11,224 nt of DNA from Candidatus Peribacteraceae bacterium (GTDB lineage: Bacteria > Patescibacteriota > Gracilibacteria > Peribacterales > Peribacteraceae): NCBI GenBank assembly GCA_013140485.1, contig JABFSS010000089.1, positions 1 to 11,224 on the forward strand, written 5' to 3'. Position numbers and translations under genes: made by a program. The first letter of the stretch is position 1; each line of letters opens with the position of its first letter. The notes below the pieces were generated by a model that was not told the DNA's origin, searched no databases, and worked only from the letters and a program-made list of their open reading frames with translations. Below, piece by piece: positions 1-6,780 of the stretch.

Positions 1-1
1 A

Positions 2-85
2 CACACGCATTTGTATGTAATACATTCTACCAAAGTTCTTTTGGTCAGCTTCGATGAGTTGGGCACAGTCACTGTGGATGAGTAA
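2..85 (+). CDS. Possible 3' end of a + strand gene (partial)
   Basis: One + frame is open from the window edge to TAA at 83-85 and would encode 27 residues ending KVLLVSFDELGTVTVDE. The composition looks like protein, and the stop falls just before the convergent hypothetical gene that ends at 103, which is a natural arrangement. Frames of this length are often open by chance. The antisense frame here is also open, with a plausible composition but no usable start codon. No function can be assigned from the fragment. Confidence 0.3.
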   Translation, partial: HTHLYVIHSTKVLLVSFDELGTVTVDE

Positions 86-102
86 GTCGTTACCGACCGC
101 AC

Positions 103-372
103 TTATGCCGCCTGTTTCTTGAGGCGCAGAGCATCAGAACGATCACATGCTTTAGACAGGAGGACATAAACATCTTCTCCTGTTTTCAGACTTGTTTTTG
201 CAACAAAGTTTCCATCCTCCCAATAGACAACCTTGAGCATATTGCCTTGCTGAAGGGGGACAAGATCTACGGCAGCCAAGTCTTTTTGAACTTTGAAAAG
301 TTTCGTATCAGCCACAACTTCGATTTCATCTCCAATACTGAGCTGGCTGCGATCAAGGGAGGGTTTCTGCAT
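103..372 (-). CDS. Small hypothetical protein, 89 aa
   Basis: I do not recognise this protein. It has 89 residues, no signal peptide and no membrane segment. Alternating hydrophobic and charged residues (for example GDEIEVVADTKLF and NMLKVVYWEDGNFVAKTSL) suggest a small beta-rich fold. The C-terminus is basic (LRLKKQAA). The ATG at 370-372 is the only plausible start, because the next Met is about 45 codons in. A near-consensus sigma-70 promoter ends only a few bases upstream, so the gene has its own transcript, probably with no 5' leader. It lies downstream of dus on the same strand across a 52-base AT-rich gap, but the promoter argues for separate expression. It is probably real because it has an open frame, a promoter and balanced composition. 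Confidence 0.7.
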   Translation of the reverse strand: MQKPSLDRSQLSIGDEIEVVADTKLFKVQKDLAAVDLVPLQQGNMLKVVYWEDGNFVAKTSLKTGEDVYVLLSKACDRSDALRLKKQAA

Positions 373-379
373 AACAAGT

Positions 380-408
380 ATTATAAATTATTTTTCAAAT
401 TTAGTCAA
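380..408 (-). promoter_or_regulatory. Near-consensus sigma-70 promoter for the 89-aa gene
   Basis: Read on the - strand, a -35 box TTGACT (408-403) is followed by a 17-base spacer and a perfect -10 box TATAAT (385-380). Transcription would start about seven bases past the -10 box, near 373, directly before the ATG at 372-370. The mRNA would therefore be leaderless or nearly so. This is the best promoter match in the window. Confidence 0.8.
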
Positions 409-424
409 TATGTCTTTTTTCCCT

Positions 425-1396
425 TCAAATAGACAGTATTTCACGTACTTCATCCAATTTCTCCACTCTGACGAGCCGCTCGCGCATCTCCTTCGCCCCA
501 TCGAATCCTTTCACGTAGGAACTGAGATGCCGCCGCATTTCGAGCATGCCTTTGCGTTCGCCCTTGAATCGGACGGCCAATTCGCAATGATCGAGAATCC
601 ACGGAATTTTTTGTTCAAACGTGAGCGGCCGCAATTGTTCATGATTCATAATTCTTGATTCTTGATTCTTGTTGCGTAGAGCCTCAACCACCTCCCGCAT
701 CATCCAAGGATTGCCGAAGGTACCGCGTCCCACCATCACCCCATCCAGATTCTTAATCATCTCGACGGCATCCGCCGCGGAGGCGATGTCCCCGTTGCCG
801 ATGACTGGAACGGACACAGCTTCCTTGAGCGCGTAGATGGGTTCCCAGTCGGCCTTGCCCGTGAACTTGTCGCAGAATCGCCGGCCATGGATCGAGAGTG
901 CCGTCGCGCCCGCGTCGACGAGGCGCTTGCAGAATGGAATCAGTGTCTCTTTTGAATCCCATCCGAGCCGCGTCTTGACGCTCACGGGAATCTTGACCGC
1001 TTTGACGGTGGCTTCGACCAACCGCGCGGCAAGATCGGGTTCCCGGATGAGCGCCGACCCGTGGCAGGACGAGACGACCTTGGCGGCGGGACAGCCCATG
1101 TTGATGTCGATGCCGTCGGCGCCAAGTTCTTCGATTACTTTCGCGGCGCTGAGGAAGTGATCGGGATCGTGACCGAAGACTTGCACGATGAACGGGCGCT
1201 CAATCGCGGGATCGAAGTTCAACATCTCCAGTGTCCTTTTTGCGCCGAAGTGAATCGCGTCCGTGCTGAGGAACTCGGTGAAGACGACCACTTCGGGCGC
1301 GATTCGCTTGATGAGCTGACGGTATGACGCGTCGGTGACCCCCGCCATGGGGGCGAGTGCGACAATGGGCCGCTGGATGGAGGACCAGGAGAACAT
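425..1396 (-). CDS. dusB: tRNA-dihydrouridine synthase, DusB/NifR3-like
   Basis: This FMN enzyme reduces specific uridines in tRNA to dihydrouridine using NADPH. The 323 residues match the usual family length. Visible motifs are APMAGVTD (15-22, FMN-binding loop), DINMGCPA (97-104, with Cys102 at the catalytic cysteine position), VKTRLGWD (140-147), SIHGRR (168-173), GNGDI (200-204) and GRGTFGNPW (223-231). These describe a TIM barrel followed by the helical C-terminal domain. The NifR3/DusB subgroup is inferred from motif wording and the C-terminal helices; another Dus subgroup is possible. The start ATG at 1394-1396 gives a normal N-terminus, and no clear Shine-Dalgarno is seen. Residues about 241-254 (RNKNQESRIMNHEQ) come from a low-GC heptamer repeat inserted in frame at the barrel/helical-domain junction, unlike the rest of the gene. 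It diverges from the pilin gene. Confidence 0.93.
   Translation of the reverse strand: MFSWSSIQRPIVALAPMAGVTDASYRQLIKRIAPEVVVFTEFLSTDAIHFGAKRTLEMLNFDPAIERPFIVQVFGHDPDHFLSAAKVIEELGADGIDINMGCPAAKVVSSCHGSALIREPDLAARLVEATVKAVKIPVSVKTRLGWDSKETLIPFCKRLVDAGATALSIHGRRFCDKFTGKADWEPIYALKEAVSVPVIGNGDIASAADAVEMIKNLDGVMVGRGTFGNPWMMREVVEALRNKNQESRIMNHEQLRPLTFEQKIPWILDHCELAVRFKGERKGMLEMRRHLSSYVKGFDGAKEMRERLVRVEKLDEVREILSI
641..671. repeat. In-frame AT-rich heptamer repeat inside dus
   Basis: Three perfect tandem copies of ATTCTTG lie at 651-671, preceded by the related ATGATTCATA at 641-650. On the coding (-) strand this reads as AAGAAT/ATGAAT-type words. Three heptamers make 21 bases, so the frame is kept and seven codons are added. 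The words resemble those in the inverted repeat at 3143-3205. Confidence 0.75.
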
Positions 1397-1418
1397 CTAG
1401 AAGAAGACGCGGAATATT

Positions 1419-1429
1419 GCTATACTATA
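1419..1429. promoter_or_regulatory. Divergent -10 boxes between dus and the pilin gene
   Basis: On the + strand, TGC TATACT (1418-1426) is an extended -10 box that would start transcription near 1433, ahead of the pilin gene. On the - strand the same bases give TATAGT (1429-1424), which could start the dus transcript near 1417. Neither strand has a convincing -35 box at the right distance. The two -10 boxes overlap, so only one direction could be engaged at a time. Confidence 0.4.
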
Positions 1430-1457
1430 ACAATAGAAGGATAGAACAATCGCTCAC

Positions 1458-1862
1458 ATGACCCACATACTCCACACTCTATCCTCACAGATGACGCTGA
1501 AGCACTTCGTGACGGGCATAGTGATTCTGATGCTTCCGGGCGTCGTGTTCGCCCAGCCCTCGCTGATCCCCGCATCGGGAACGATCGGCGACTGCAGCTT
1601 CATCACCGGAGACTTCGGATTCGAATGCATCCCGCTCTACCTCGCATACCTCATCCGGCTGGCCTTCGGTCTTGCCGGAGGATTCGCACTCTTCCAAATC
1701 ATCCAGGCGGGATACGAGTACGCGCTCTCGGGACTCCCGATGGGCATCGTGGATAAAGAAGCGGCGAAAAAGCGTATCAGCCACGCCATCATCGGTCTCG
1801 TCGTGGTGATTCTGGCGTACCTCATCATCGATACGATCGTTTCCGCCATCTTCATCGGATGA
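1458..1862 (+). CDS. Type IV secretion system pilin-like small membrane protein
   Basis: This 134-residue protein is probably a VirB2/TrbC-like pilin of the T4SS_pilin type common in Patescibacteria. It has a signal peptide ending VVFA|Q (cleavage after residue 32), a short exported segment with two cysteines (Cys46, Cys57) that could form a disulphide, a first membrane helix (about 59-83), a short charged cytoplasmic loop (DKEAAKKR, 99-106) and a second helix (about 108-131). Two helices joined by a basic loop is the VirB2 pattern. The ATG at 1458 gives an overlong n-region. Met12 (ATG at 1491) would give a normal signal peptide starting MTLKHF and may be the true start. Neither start has a Shine-Dalgarno. 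The last codons overlap the AI-2E gene by ATGA. The PrgI and TraC-like genes of the same apparatus lie about 4.2 kb downstream. Confidence 0.72.
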   Translation: MTHILHTLSSQMTLKHFVTGIVILMLPGVVFAQPSLIPASGTIGDCSFITGDFGFECIPLYLAYLIRLAFGLAGGFALFQIIQAGYEYALSGLPMGIVDKEAAKKRISHAIIGLVVVILAYLIIDTIVSAIFIG

Positions 1863-3160
1863 CCCCCAAGAAGAACAACATCGGCCCCCAAAGCGGGCCC
1901 CTTCGGGGCTCGTCCTTCACGTCGCTGAGGATCATCGGCGAAAAGGCGCAGAAGTTGTTCGCGAAAGCGCGCGAGATGCAGCAGCGCCAGTTCACCGAAA
2001 AAGAACCTCTGCCTCCGTCCAACGAGGAACGATTGCCTGAAATCGTCATGCACGTGTCGCTCGGCAGCGTGGTGCGCGCCACGTTCGCGATCCTCGCGAT
2101 CGTTCTGGGCGTGATGCTCGTCTGGCTCCTGCAGGACAAGATCGTTCTGCTGCTGCTCTCCATCTTCGTGGCGATGGTCATCGATCCCGGCGTGCAATTC
2201 CTCAAGCGGCTGGGCATCCCCCGAGGACTGGGCATTCTCATTCAATATTTCGTCGCCCTCTTCCTGCTCGTCTTTCTGCTCGTCTCTCTCGTGCCGCTCA
2301 TCGCGTCGCAGCTCATCGACCTCGCGAGCCTGATGCAGAGCGAAGTGAGCTTGTTCCTGCACGACCCGCAGATCTCACTCCCCTTCCTGACGGACGCGGC
2401 GAACACGAGTTTGACCGAACTTGCGGAATCCACGCTGCGCAACCTTTCGATCAACGAGTTTGCCGACGCCATGCAGCAGTTCGGACAAAGCCTTGCATCG
2501 ACGGCGCAGAACTCACTTGTGCTGGCCGCCCAGCTCGCAGGCTCGGTCGTGAACTTCTTCGCGAATCTCATCATCATCCTCGTCATGGCGTTCTTCATCC
2601 AGATCGAGAAAGAGAAGATCGTCGCATGGGTGAAGGGCTTCCTGCCGTGGAGAATGCGTCCGTATGTCGCCGATAAATCGGAAGCGATCCAGACGAAGAT
2701 GGCGCAGTGGGCGCGTGGCCAGCTGGTGCTGTGCCTCGTAATCGGCTTCGCGGTCTTCCTCGCACTGACGATTCTCCGGATGCCGTACGCGCTCACGCTC
2801 GCGATACTCGCCGGCTTCACCGAATTCATCCCCGTCATCGGTCCGCTCTTCGCCGCCGTGCCCGCCGTGCTCATCGCCGGGACGCAGCAGGGGTTCTTCC
2901 AGGCGCTCATCGTCGCGGCCATCTACTACGCGATCCAGTGGTGCGAGAACAATCTCCTCGTCCCGCTGATCATGAAGCGCGCGGTCGGCCTCTCTCCGCT
3001 GGCCATCCTCTTCGCGATGCTCGTCGGCGTCAGCTTCCCCGACGTCATCCACCCGATCCTCGGCGTGATCTTGAGCATCCCGACGACCACTATTATTGCG
3101 TTGTTCTTGGAGGACTGGAGGATGCAACATCCTGCGCGCGAAAAGAATAAAGAATTATGA
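1859..3160 (+). CDS. AI-2E family transporter (PerM-like permease)
   Basis: This 433-residue membrane protein belongs to the AI-2E/PerM transporter family, whose members export or exchange small molecules or ions; the substrate cannot be told here. About the first 65 residues are cytoplasmic and polar. Hydrophobic segments follow at about 71-106 and 123-148, then a long soluble region (150-225), then helices at about 226-248, 288-307, 311-345, 347-362 and 378-418. Family signatures are IPRGLGILIQY (120-130), GFTEFIPVIGPLFAAVPAV (319-337) and ENNLLVPLIMKRAVGLSPLA (363-382). The start ATG overlaps the pilin stop (ATGA, 1859-1862), so translation is probably coupled. The extreme N-terminus (IGPQSGPLRGSS) is encoded by a GC hairpin. 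The C-terminus (KNKEL) and the stop codon are formed by an AT-rich repeat, so both ends look repeat-modified. Confidence 0.92.
   Translation: MTPKKNNIGPQSGPLRGSSFTSLRIIGEKAQKLFAKAREMQQRQFTEKEPLPPSNEERLPEIVMHVSLGSVVRATFAILAIVLGVMLVWLLQDKIVLLLLSIFVAMVIDPGVQFLKRLGIPRGLGILIQYFVALFLLVFLLVSLVPLIASQLIDLASLMQSEVSLFLHDPQISLPFLTDAANTSLTELAESTLRNLSINEFADAMQQFGQSLASTAQNSLVLAAQLAGSVVNFFANLIIILVMAFFIQIEKEKIVAWVKGFLPWRMRPYVADKSEAIQTKMAQWARGQLVLCLVIGFAVFLALTILRMPYALTLAILAGFTEFIPVIGPLFAAVPAVLIAGTQQGFFQALIVAAIYYAIQWCENNLLVPLIMKRAVGLSPLAILFAMLVGVSFPDVIHPILGVILSIPTTTIIALFLEDWRMQHPAREKNKEL
1894..1912. other. Strong GC hairpin just inside the AI-2E gene
   Basis: CGGGCCCC (1894-1901), TTC and GGGGCTCG (1905-1912) form an 8-bp stem, with one G-U pair, around a three-base loop. 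It starts 35 bases after the coupled start codon. No T-run follows, so it is not a standard terminator. It could slow ribosomes entering from the pilin gene or process the mRNA. It encodes part of a poorly conserved N-terminal tail. Confidence 0.5.
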
Positions 3161-3205
3161 ATAAAGAATCAGGACAGAGCGCTTAATTCCTCATTCTTTA
3201 TTCTT
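3143..3205. repeat. AT-rich inverted repeat over the AI-2E stop codon; possible terminator
   Basis: AAGAATAAAGAAT (3143-3155) and ATTCTTTATTCTT (3193-3205) are perfect 13-base inverted copies. A second left copy of GAATAAAGAAT lies at 3159-3169, followed by AGGA, which can pair with TCCT at 3188-3191 to make a tighter inner hairpin. The left arm supplies the last codons and stop of the AI-2E gene. The T-rich right arm could help termination before clpC. Confidence 0.7.
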
Positions 3206-3288
3206 GCCTATGTCTAGTTCAATAAACATTTCATCGTGACGACACACTTTAAGCCTGTAAAACAATCCCATCTGGCCCGTCTTTGAAG

Positions 3289-3294
3289 TACAAT
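3289..3294 (+). promoter_or_regulatory. Candidate -10 box for clpC
   Basis: TACAAT matches the -10 consensus at five of six bases and would start transcription near 3301, leaving a leader of about 57 bases that contains the CIRCE-like operator. No good -35 box is visible 16-18 bases upstream, so this is a tentative call. Confidence 0.3.
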
Positions 3295-3314
3295 GTCATG
3301 AAGATTCTGGACAA

Positions 3315-3341
3315 TTAGCACTCCAGACATTAGACTGCCAA
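3315..3341 (+). promoter_or_regulatory. CIRCE-like HrcA operator upstream of clpC
   Basis: TTAGCACTC (3315-3323), a nine-base spacer and GACTGCCAA (3333-3341) match the CIRCE consensus TTAGCACTC-N9-GAGTGCTAA at 16 of 18 arm positions with the exact N9 spacing. CIRCE is bound by the heat-shock repressor HrcA. Its place 17 bases before the clpC start codon, probably in the transcribed leader, fits repression that is lifted on heat stress. Confidence 0.8.
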
Positions 3342-3357
3342 TTCTCCCCCTCCCCGT

Positions 3358-5967
3358 ATGCACCCCTTCGATCGCTTCACGCCGAACGCCAAGCTCGCGC
3401 TGCAAATCGCAGAGCAGGAGGCAAAGAACATGAAGAGCCCGTACATCGGGACGGAGCACTTGCTCCTGGGACTCTTGAGCATTCCAAAATCGCTCGGATT
3501 CTCGATCTTCACCGGAGCGGGCGTCACGCAGGAGAACGTCCGGATTCTCCTCAAGGCGATGAAGTCCAGCAACATCGAAGGCCAGCACGTGAAGCACGGG
3601 CTCTCCACCTTCCTCCACACCGTCATCGAACAGAGCGTCATCACCGCGCACAAGTTCCGCCATGCCAACGTCGGCACGGAACATCTTTTGCACTCGGTCG
3701 TCTCGACCGGCAAGAACGCGGCCACGCTGCTCCTCGAAAACATGCAGGTCGATCCGGAGGACCTGAAGGCGCGCGTCGAGGAAATGTTCGGCCAGATCAA
3801 TACGTTCAAACAACAGAACCGCAACCTCGAGCAGTCGCTGGAGGCGTTCTTCCACGGCCTGCAGGGCGCCATCGTCGGCATGCAGCCCGGCATGACCATG
3901 GGGGGAGAAAGCGAGGGCTTGAAGCGCAAGAAGTCCGAGAGCAAGAGCAAGACGCCCGTTCTCGACTACTTCACCGATGACCTGATCGCAAAAGTGAAGG
4001 AGAAGAAGATCGACCCCATCATCGGGCGCGACGAAGAGATCAACCGCCTCATCCGCATCCTGAACCGCAAGACCAAGAACAGCCCCGTGCTCATCGGCGA
4101 GCCGGGCGTCGGCAAGACGGCCATCGTCGAAGGCCTCGCTCAGCGGATCGTCCTGGGCTCTGTGCCGCCGTCGCTGCAGAACAAGAGACTGTTGATCCTG
4201 AACATGGGCTCGCTCGTCGCCGGCACCAAGTACCGCGGCGAGTTCGAGCAGCGCTTCGACGACATCATTAAAGAAGCGGCCAAGAGCGACAACTCCATCA
4301 TCCTGTTCATCGACGAAATCCACACGGTCGTCGGGGCGGGAGCGGCCGAAGGCTCTCTCGACGCGGCGAACATCCTCAAGCCCGCGCTCAGCCGTGGCGC
4401 GCTCCGCGTGATCGGCGCCACCACGCTCGACGAATTCCGCACGATCGAAAAAGACCGCGCGCTCGAGCGCCGGTTCCAGTCGATCATGGTCCAGGAGCCG
4501 ATCGTGTCGGACGCCATTAAGATTCTGCAGGGCATCAAGGAAAGCTTCGAGCAGTTCCATCACCTTTCGATCACCGACGGCGCGATCGACGCGGCCGTCA
4601 CGCTGAGCAAGCGCTACATCACCGAGCGCTACCTGCCCGACAAAGCTATCGACGTTCTCGACGAAGCCGCAGCGGGCAAGAGCCTGCAGCACGTGGACGG
4701 CGCGCTTCCCGAGATCCGCAAGATGGAAGAGAAGCTCGAATCGCTCGTCGTGAAACAGCAGCTGGCGGTGAAAGAGCAGAAGTACCACGTCGCGCTCAAG
4801 ATGAAGCAGGAGCAGCAAGACTTGAAGGAGAAGCTCGACGCGCTCAAGAGCGCGCAGGACGGAGACCGCCGCACGCCGATTCAGATTACGGAAGACGACA
4901 TCGCGGAGGTCGTGGGCCGCATGACGGGCATTCCCGTCACCAAGCTCATGAAGTCCGAAGCCAAGCGCCTGACGAACCTCGAGCAAGTCCTCCGCAAGTC
5001 GATCATTGGTCAAGACGACGCGATCAAGAAGGTCGCTCGCGCCATCCGCCGCAGCCGCGTCGGCATTTCGGATTCCAAGCGCCCCATCGGCTCGTTCCTC
5101 TTTCTGGGTCCCACGGGCGTCGGCAAGACCGAACTCGTCCGCACCATCGCGAAGGAAGTCTTCAACCGCGAGGACGCGCTGATCAAGATCGACATGTCCG
5201 AATTTATGGAGCGGCACAACGTCTCGCGTCTGACGGGAACGACCGCCGGCTACGTCGGCTACGAGGAAGGCGGCCAGCTCACGGAATCCGTGCGCCGCAA
5301 GCCCTACTCCGTCGTCCTCTTCGACGAAGTCGAGAAAGCCCACCCCGAGTTCTTTAACATCCTCCTGCAAATTCTCGAGGACGGATCGCTCACCGACGGC
5401 CAGGGCAAGCAGGTCGACTTCTCGAACACGATCATCATCATGACGAGCAACATCGGCGCCGAGAAACTCACCAAACAGGCGGCGCGCATCGGCTTCAAGC
5501 TCGAAGACGAAGCAATCGCCGAGGAGCAGGAGTACGAGCAGAAGTGCAAGGAAGTCATCGACGAACTCAAGGACAACTTGCGCCCCGAATTCCTCAACCG
5601 CATCGACCACATCATCGTCTTCAACGCGCTCAACCAGCAGCACATCCGCAAGATCGTCCGCATGCACATCGATACGCTCGCGGCCCGTCTCAAGGAACAG
5701 GGCTACGGGCTGGAAGTCGACGCGAAGGCGGTGGCGCTCCTGGGAGAAGAAGGCTTCGACCCCGAATACGGAGCGCGTCCCGTGCGGCGCGTGATCCAGG
5801 ACCGCCTGGAATCCGAAATCGCCGAGCACATGCTCAAGGACATCTTCCAGAAAGGCGATACTATCCGCGTCGTCGCGAAGGGCGAGAAGGATCTCGACTT
5901 CCTCCATGGAGAGGCGAAGAAGACCTCAGCGAAGCCGGTGGAAGTGGAGGAGGAAGTTGCGGCGTGA
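3358..5967 (+). CDS. clpC: ATP-dependent Clp protease ATP-binding subunit ClpC
   Basis: ClpC is a hexameric AAA+ unfoldase that threads damaged or tagged proteins into ClpP. The 869 residues show the full layout: two Clp-N repeats (about 1-145, with GTEHLLLGLL and GTEHLLHSVV), a charged linker (about 180-200), AAA-1 with Walker A GEPGVGKT (247-254), pore loop KYRG (291-294) and Walker B ILFIDE (315-320), a short M-domain coiled coil (about 452-500), and AAA-2 with Walker A GPTGVGKT (584-591), pore loop GYVG (631-634) and Walker B VVLFDE (652-657). IGF (711-713) sits where the ClpP-docking loop lies, and sensor-2 GARPVRR is at 805-811. The short M-domain and IGF loop favour ClpC over ClpB. The start fits the family N-terminus, but the bases before it are pyrimidine-rich with no Shine-Dalgarno. 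A CIRCE-like operator precedes it. No clpP is in the window. Confidence 0.97.
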   Translation: MHPFDRFTPNAKLALQIAEQEAKNMKSPYIGTEHLLLGLLSIPKSLGFSIFTGAGVTQENVRILLKAMKSSNIEGQHVKHGLSTFLHTVIEQSVITAHKFRHANVGTEHLLHSVVSTGKNAATLLLENMQVDPEDLKARVEEMFGQINTFKQQNRNLEQSLEAFFHGLQGAIVGMQPGMTMGGESEGLKRKKSESKSKTPVLDYFTDDLIAKVKEKKIDPIIGRDEEINRLIRILNRKTKNSPVLIGEPGVGKTAIVEGLAQRIVLGSVPPSLQNKRLLILNMGSLVAGTKYRGEFEQRFDDIIKEAAKSDNSIILFIDEIHTVVGAGAAEGSLDAANILKPALSRGALRVIGATTLDEFRTIEKDRALERRFQSIMVQEPIVSDAIKILQGIKESFEQFHHLSITDGAIDAAVTLSKRYITERYLPDKAIDVLDEAAAGKSLQHVDGALPEIRKMEEKLESLVVKQQLAVKEQKYHVALKMKQEQQDLKEKLDALKSAQDGDRRTPIQITEDDIAEVVGRMTGIPVTKLMKSEAKRLTNLEQVLRKSIIGQDDAIKKVARAIRRSRVGISDSKRPIGSFLFLGPTGVGKTELVRTIAKEVFNREDALIKIDMSEFMERHNVSRLTGTTAGYVGYEEGGQLTESVRRKPYSVVLFDEVEKAHPEFFNILLQILEDGSLTDGQGKQVDFSNTIIIMTSNIGAEKLTKQAARIGFKLEDEAIAEEQEYEQKCKEVIDELKDNLRPEFLNRIDHIIVFNALNQQHIRKIVRMHIDTLAARLKEQGYGLEVDAKAVALLGEEGFDPEYGARPVRRVIQDRLESEIAEHMLKDIFQKGDTIRVVAKGEKDLDFLHGEAKKTSAKPVEVEEEVAA

Positions 5968-6045
5968 AGAAAACGAAGCAATCGACGAAAACGAGGCAAA
6001 CAAGGATCCTCGTTTTCTTCGTTTCCACCGTTTGCTTCGTTTGCT
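5968..6045. repeat. 78-bp short-word inverted repeat directly after clpC
   Basis: Arms 5968-6003 and 6010-6045 flank a GGATCC centre. Aligned without gaps, they are complementary at 28 of 36 positions. The left arm is made of AAACGAAG/AAACGAGG-like words and the right arm of their T-rich complements. It begins on the base after the clpC stop, so its transcript would fold into a long hairpin that may act as a terminator or 3' stabiliser. It is homologous to the element at 9807-9884 (right arms about 84% identical). Confidence 0.82.
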
Positions 6046-6073
6046 TTGTCTTCTTTCAGGAACAGGCATTTTC

Positions 6074-6082
6074 TGCTATAAT
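6074..6082 (+). promoter_or_regulatory. Extended -10 promoter for prgI
   Basis: TGC TATAAT (6074-6082) is a perfect extended -10 box. It has no good -35, which is acceptable for extended -10 promoters. Transcription would start near 6089, leaving a leader of about 20 bases without a Shine-Dalgarno before the ATG at 6109. It lies just downstream of the hairpin repeat that ends the clpC unit. Confidence 0.6.
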
Positions 6083-6108
6083 TATCAGATTTCGCTGAAT
6101 CTCTTCTT

Positions 6109-6780
6109 ATGCCCATCGACGCCGTCAAAATTCCGCAGAACGTCCAGATCGAAGACAAAGTGATCGGTCCGATCAGTTTGCGGCAGCTCCTCATCATCGG
6201 CATCGGCGGCGGATTCAGCTACATGATGTACTCGCTGGTGCAACGGTCGATGGGGCAGGTCAACATTCCGCTGACCGTGGTGCTGTGGACGCCGGCGGTG
6301 ATCGCCGCGGCGTTCGCGCTCGTAAACATCAACGACCTCAGCTTGCTGCGCATCTGCTTCCTGCTCATGGAGAAAGTGGTGAAGCCCTCCACACGCACGT
6401 GGGCTCCGCGCTCGGGAATTTCGATCACCATCCGCACCTCGGCTGCAACCAAGAAGAACGATGCGCTCCAAAAACCGGCGGCGCCCGAGCGCAGCCCGGA
6501 GGATCAGATCGCAGAACTCACGCGCGTCGTCGACCGGGCGGCTCCCGCAGCCGCAGTGACGAAAAGTGAGCCCGCGTCGGCGATGGAATCCGCGACAAAA
6601 GAAAACACGGTTGATCCGGCGGATCGCTCCGAAGTCTCGCCAATACCTCCACAGCCTCCCGTGAATCCCAATCGCATTCAGGCCGATTCCCCTTCTCCGG
6701 CGCCTCTCACGCTGTCTCCTCTCTCCGACCTCTCCATCTTCCGCGACGTTCTTCCTCCCACTGCGCAATGGCCCTCGTGA
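6109..6780 (+). CDS. PrgI family protein (VirB3-like T4SS inner-membrane component)
   Basis: PrgI-family proteins are small inner-membrane parts of Gram-positive and CPR T4SS-like machines, comparable to VirB3, and sit next to VirB4. The N-terminus IPQNVQIEDKVIGPISLRQL (8-27) is the family signature. It is followed by two membrane helices (about 28-46 and 54-73) and a cytoplasmic stretch to about 110. Residues 115-223 are rich in Ala, Pro and Ser and probably disordered, making the protein about twice the length of the conserved core. The last 13 bases overlap the TraC-like gene in another frame, so the two are co-transcribed and probably coupled. The start ATG follows an extended -10 promoter by about 20 bases. 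Confidence 0.85.
   Translation: MPIDAVKIPQNVQIEDKVIGPISLRQLLIIGIGGGFSYMMYSLVQRSMGQVNIPLTVVLWTPAVIAAAFALVNINDLSLLRICFLLMEKVVKPSTRTWAPRSGISITIRTSAATKKNDALQKPAAPERSPEDQIAELTRVVDRAAPAAAVTKSEPASAMESATKENTVDPADRSEVSPIPPQPPVNPNRIQADSPSPAPLTLSPLSDLSIFRDVLPPTAQWPS

Noticed and set aside
1637..3130. Several long - strand frames opposite the pilin and AI-2E genes
   Set aside because: They are rich in Asp, Glu, His and Arg or Ser and Met, as expected of antisense frames in GC-rich genes, and overlap two well-supported genes.
3214..5907. An 897-codon open frame on the - strand opposite clpC
   Set aside because: It is an antisense shadow. Its translation is a Leu/Asp/Val/Glu-biased string without domain motifs, while the + strand encodes a complete ClpC with all catalytic motifs.
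3358..5967. ClpB instead of ClpC
   Set aside because: The middle domain is short and an IGF ClpP-docking motif is present at 711-713; ClpB has a long M-domain and no such loop.
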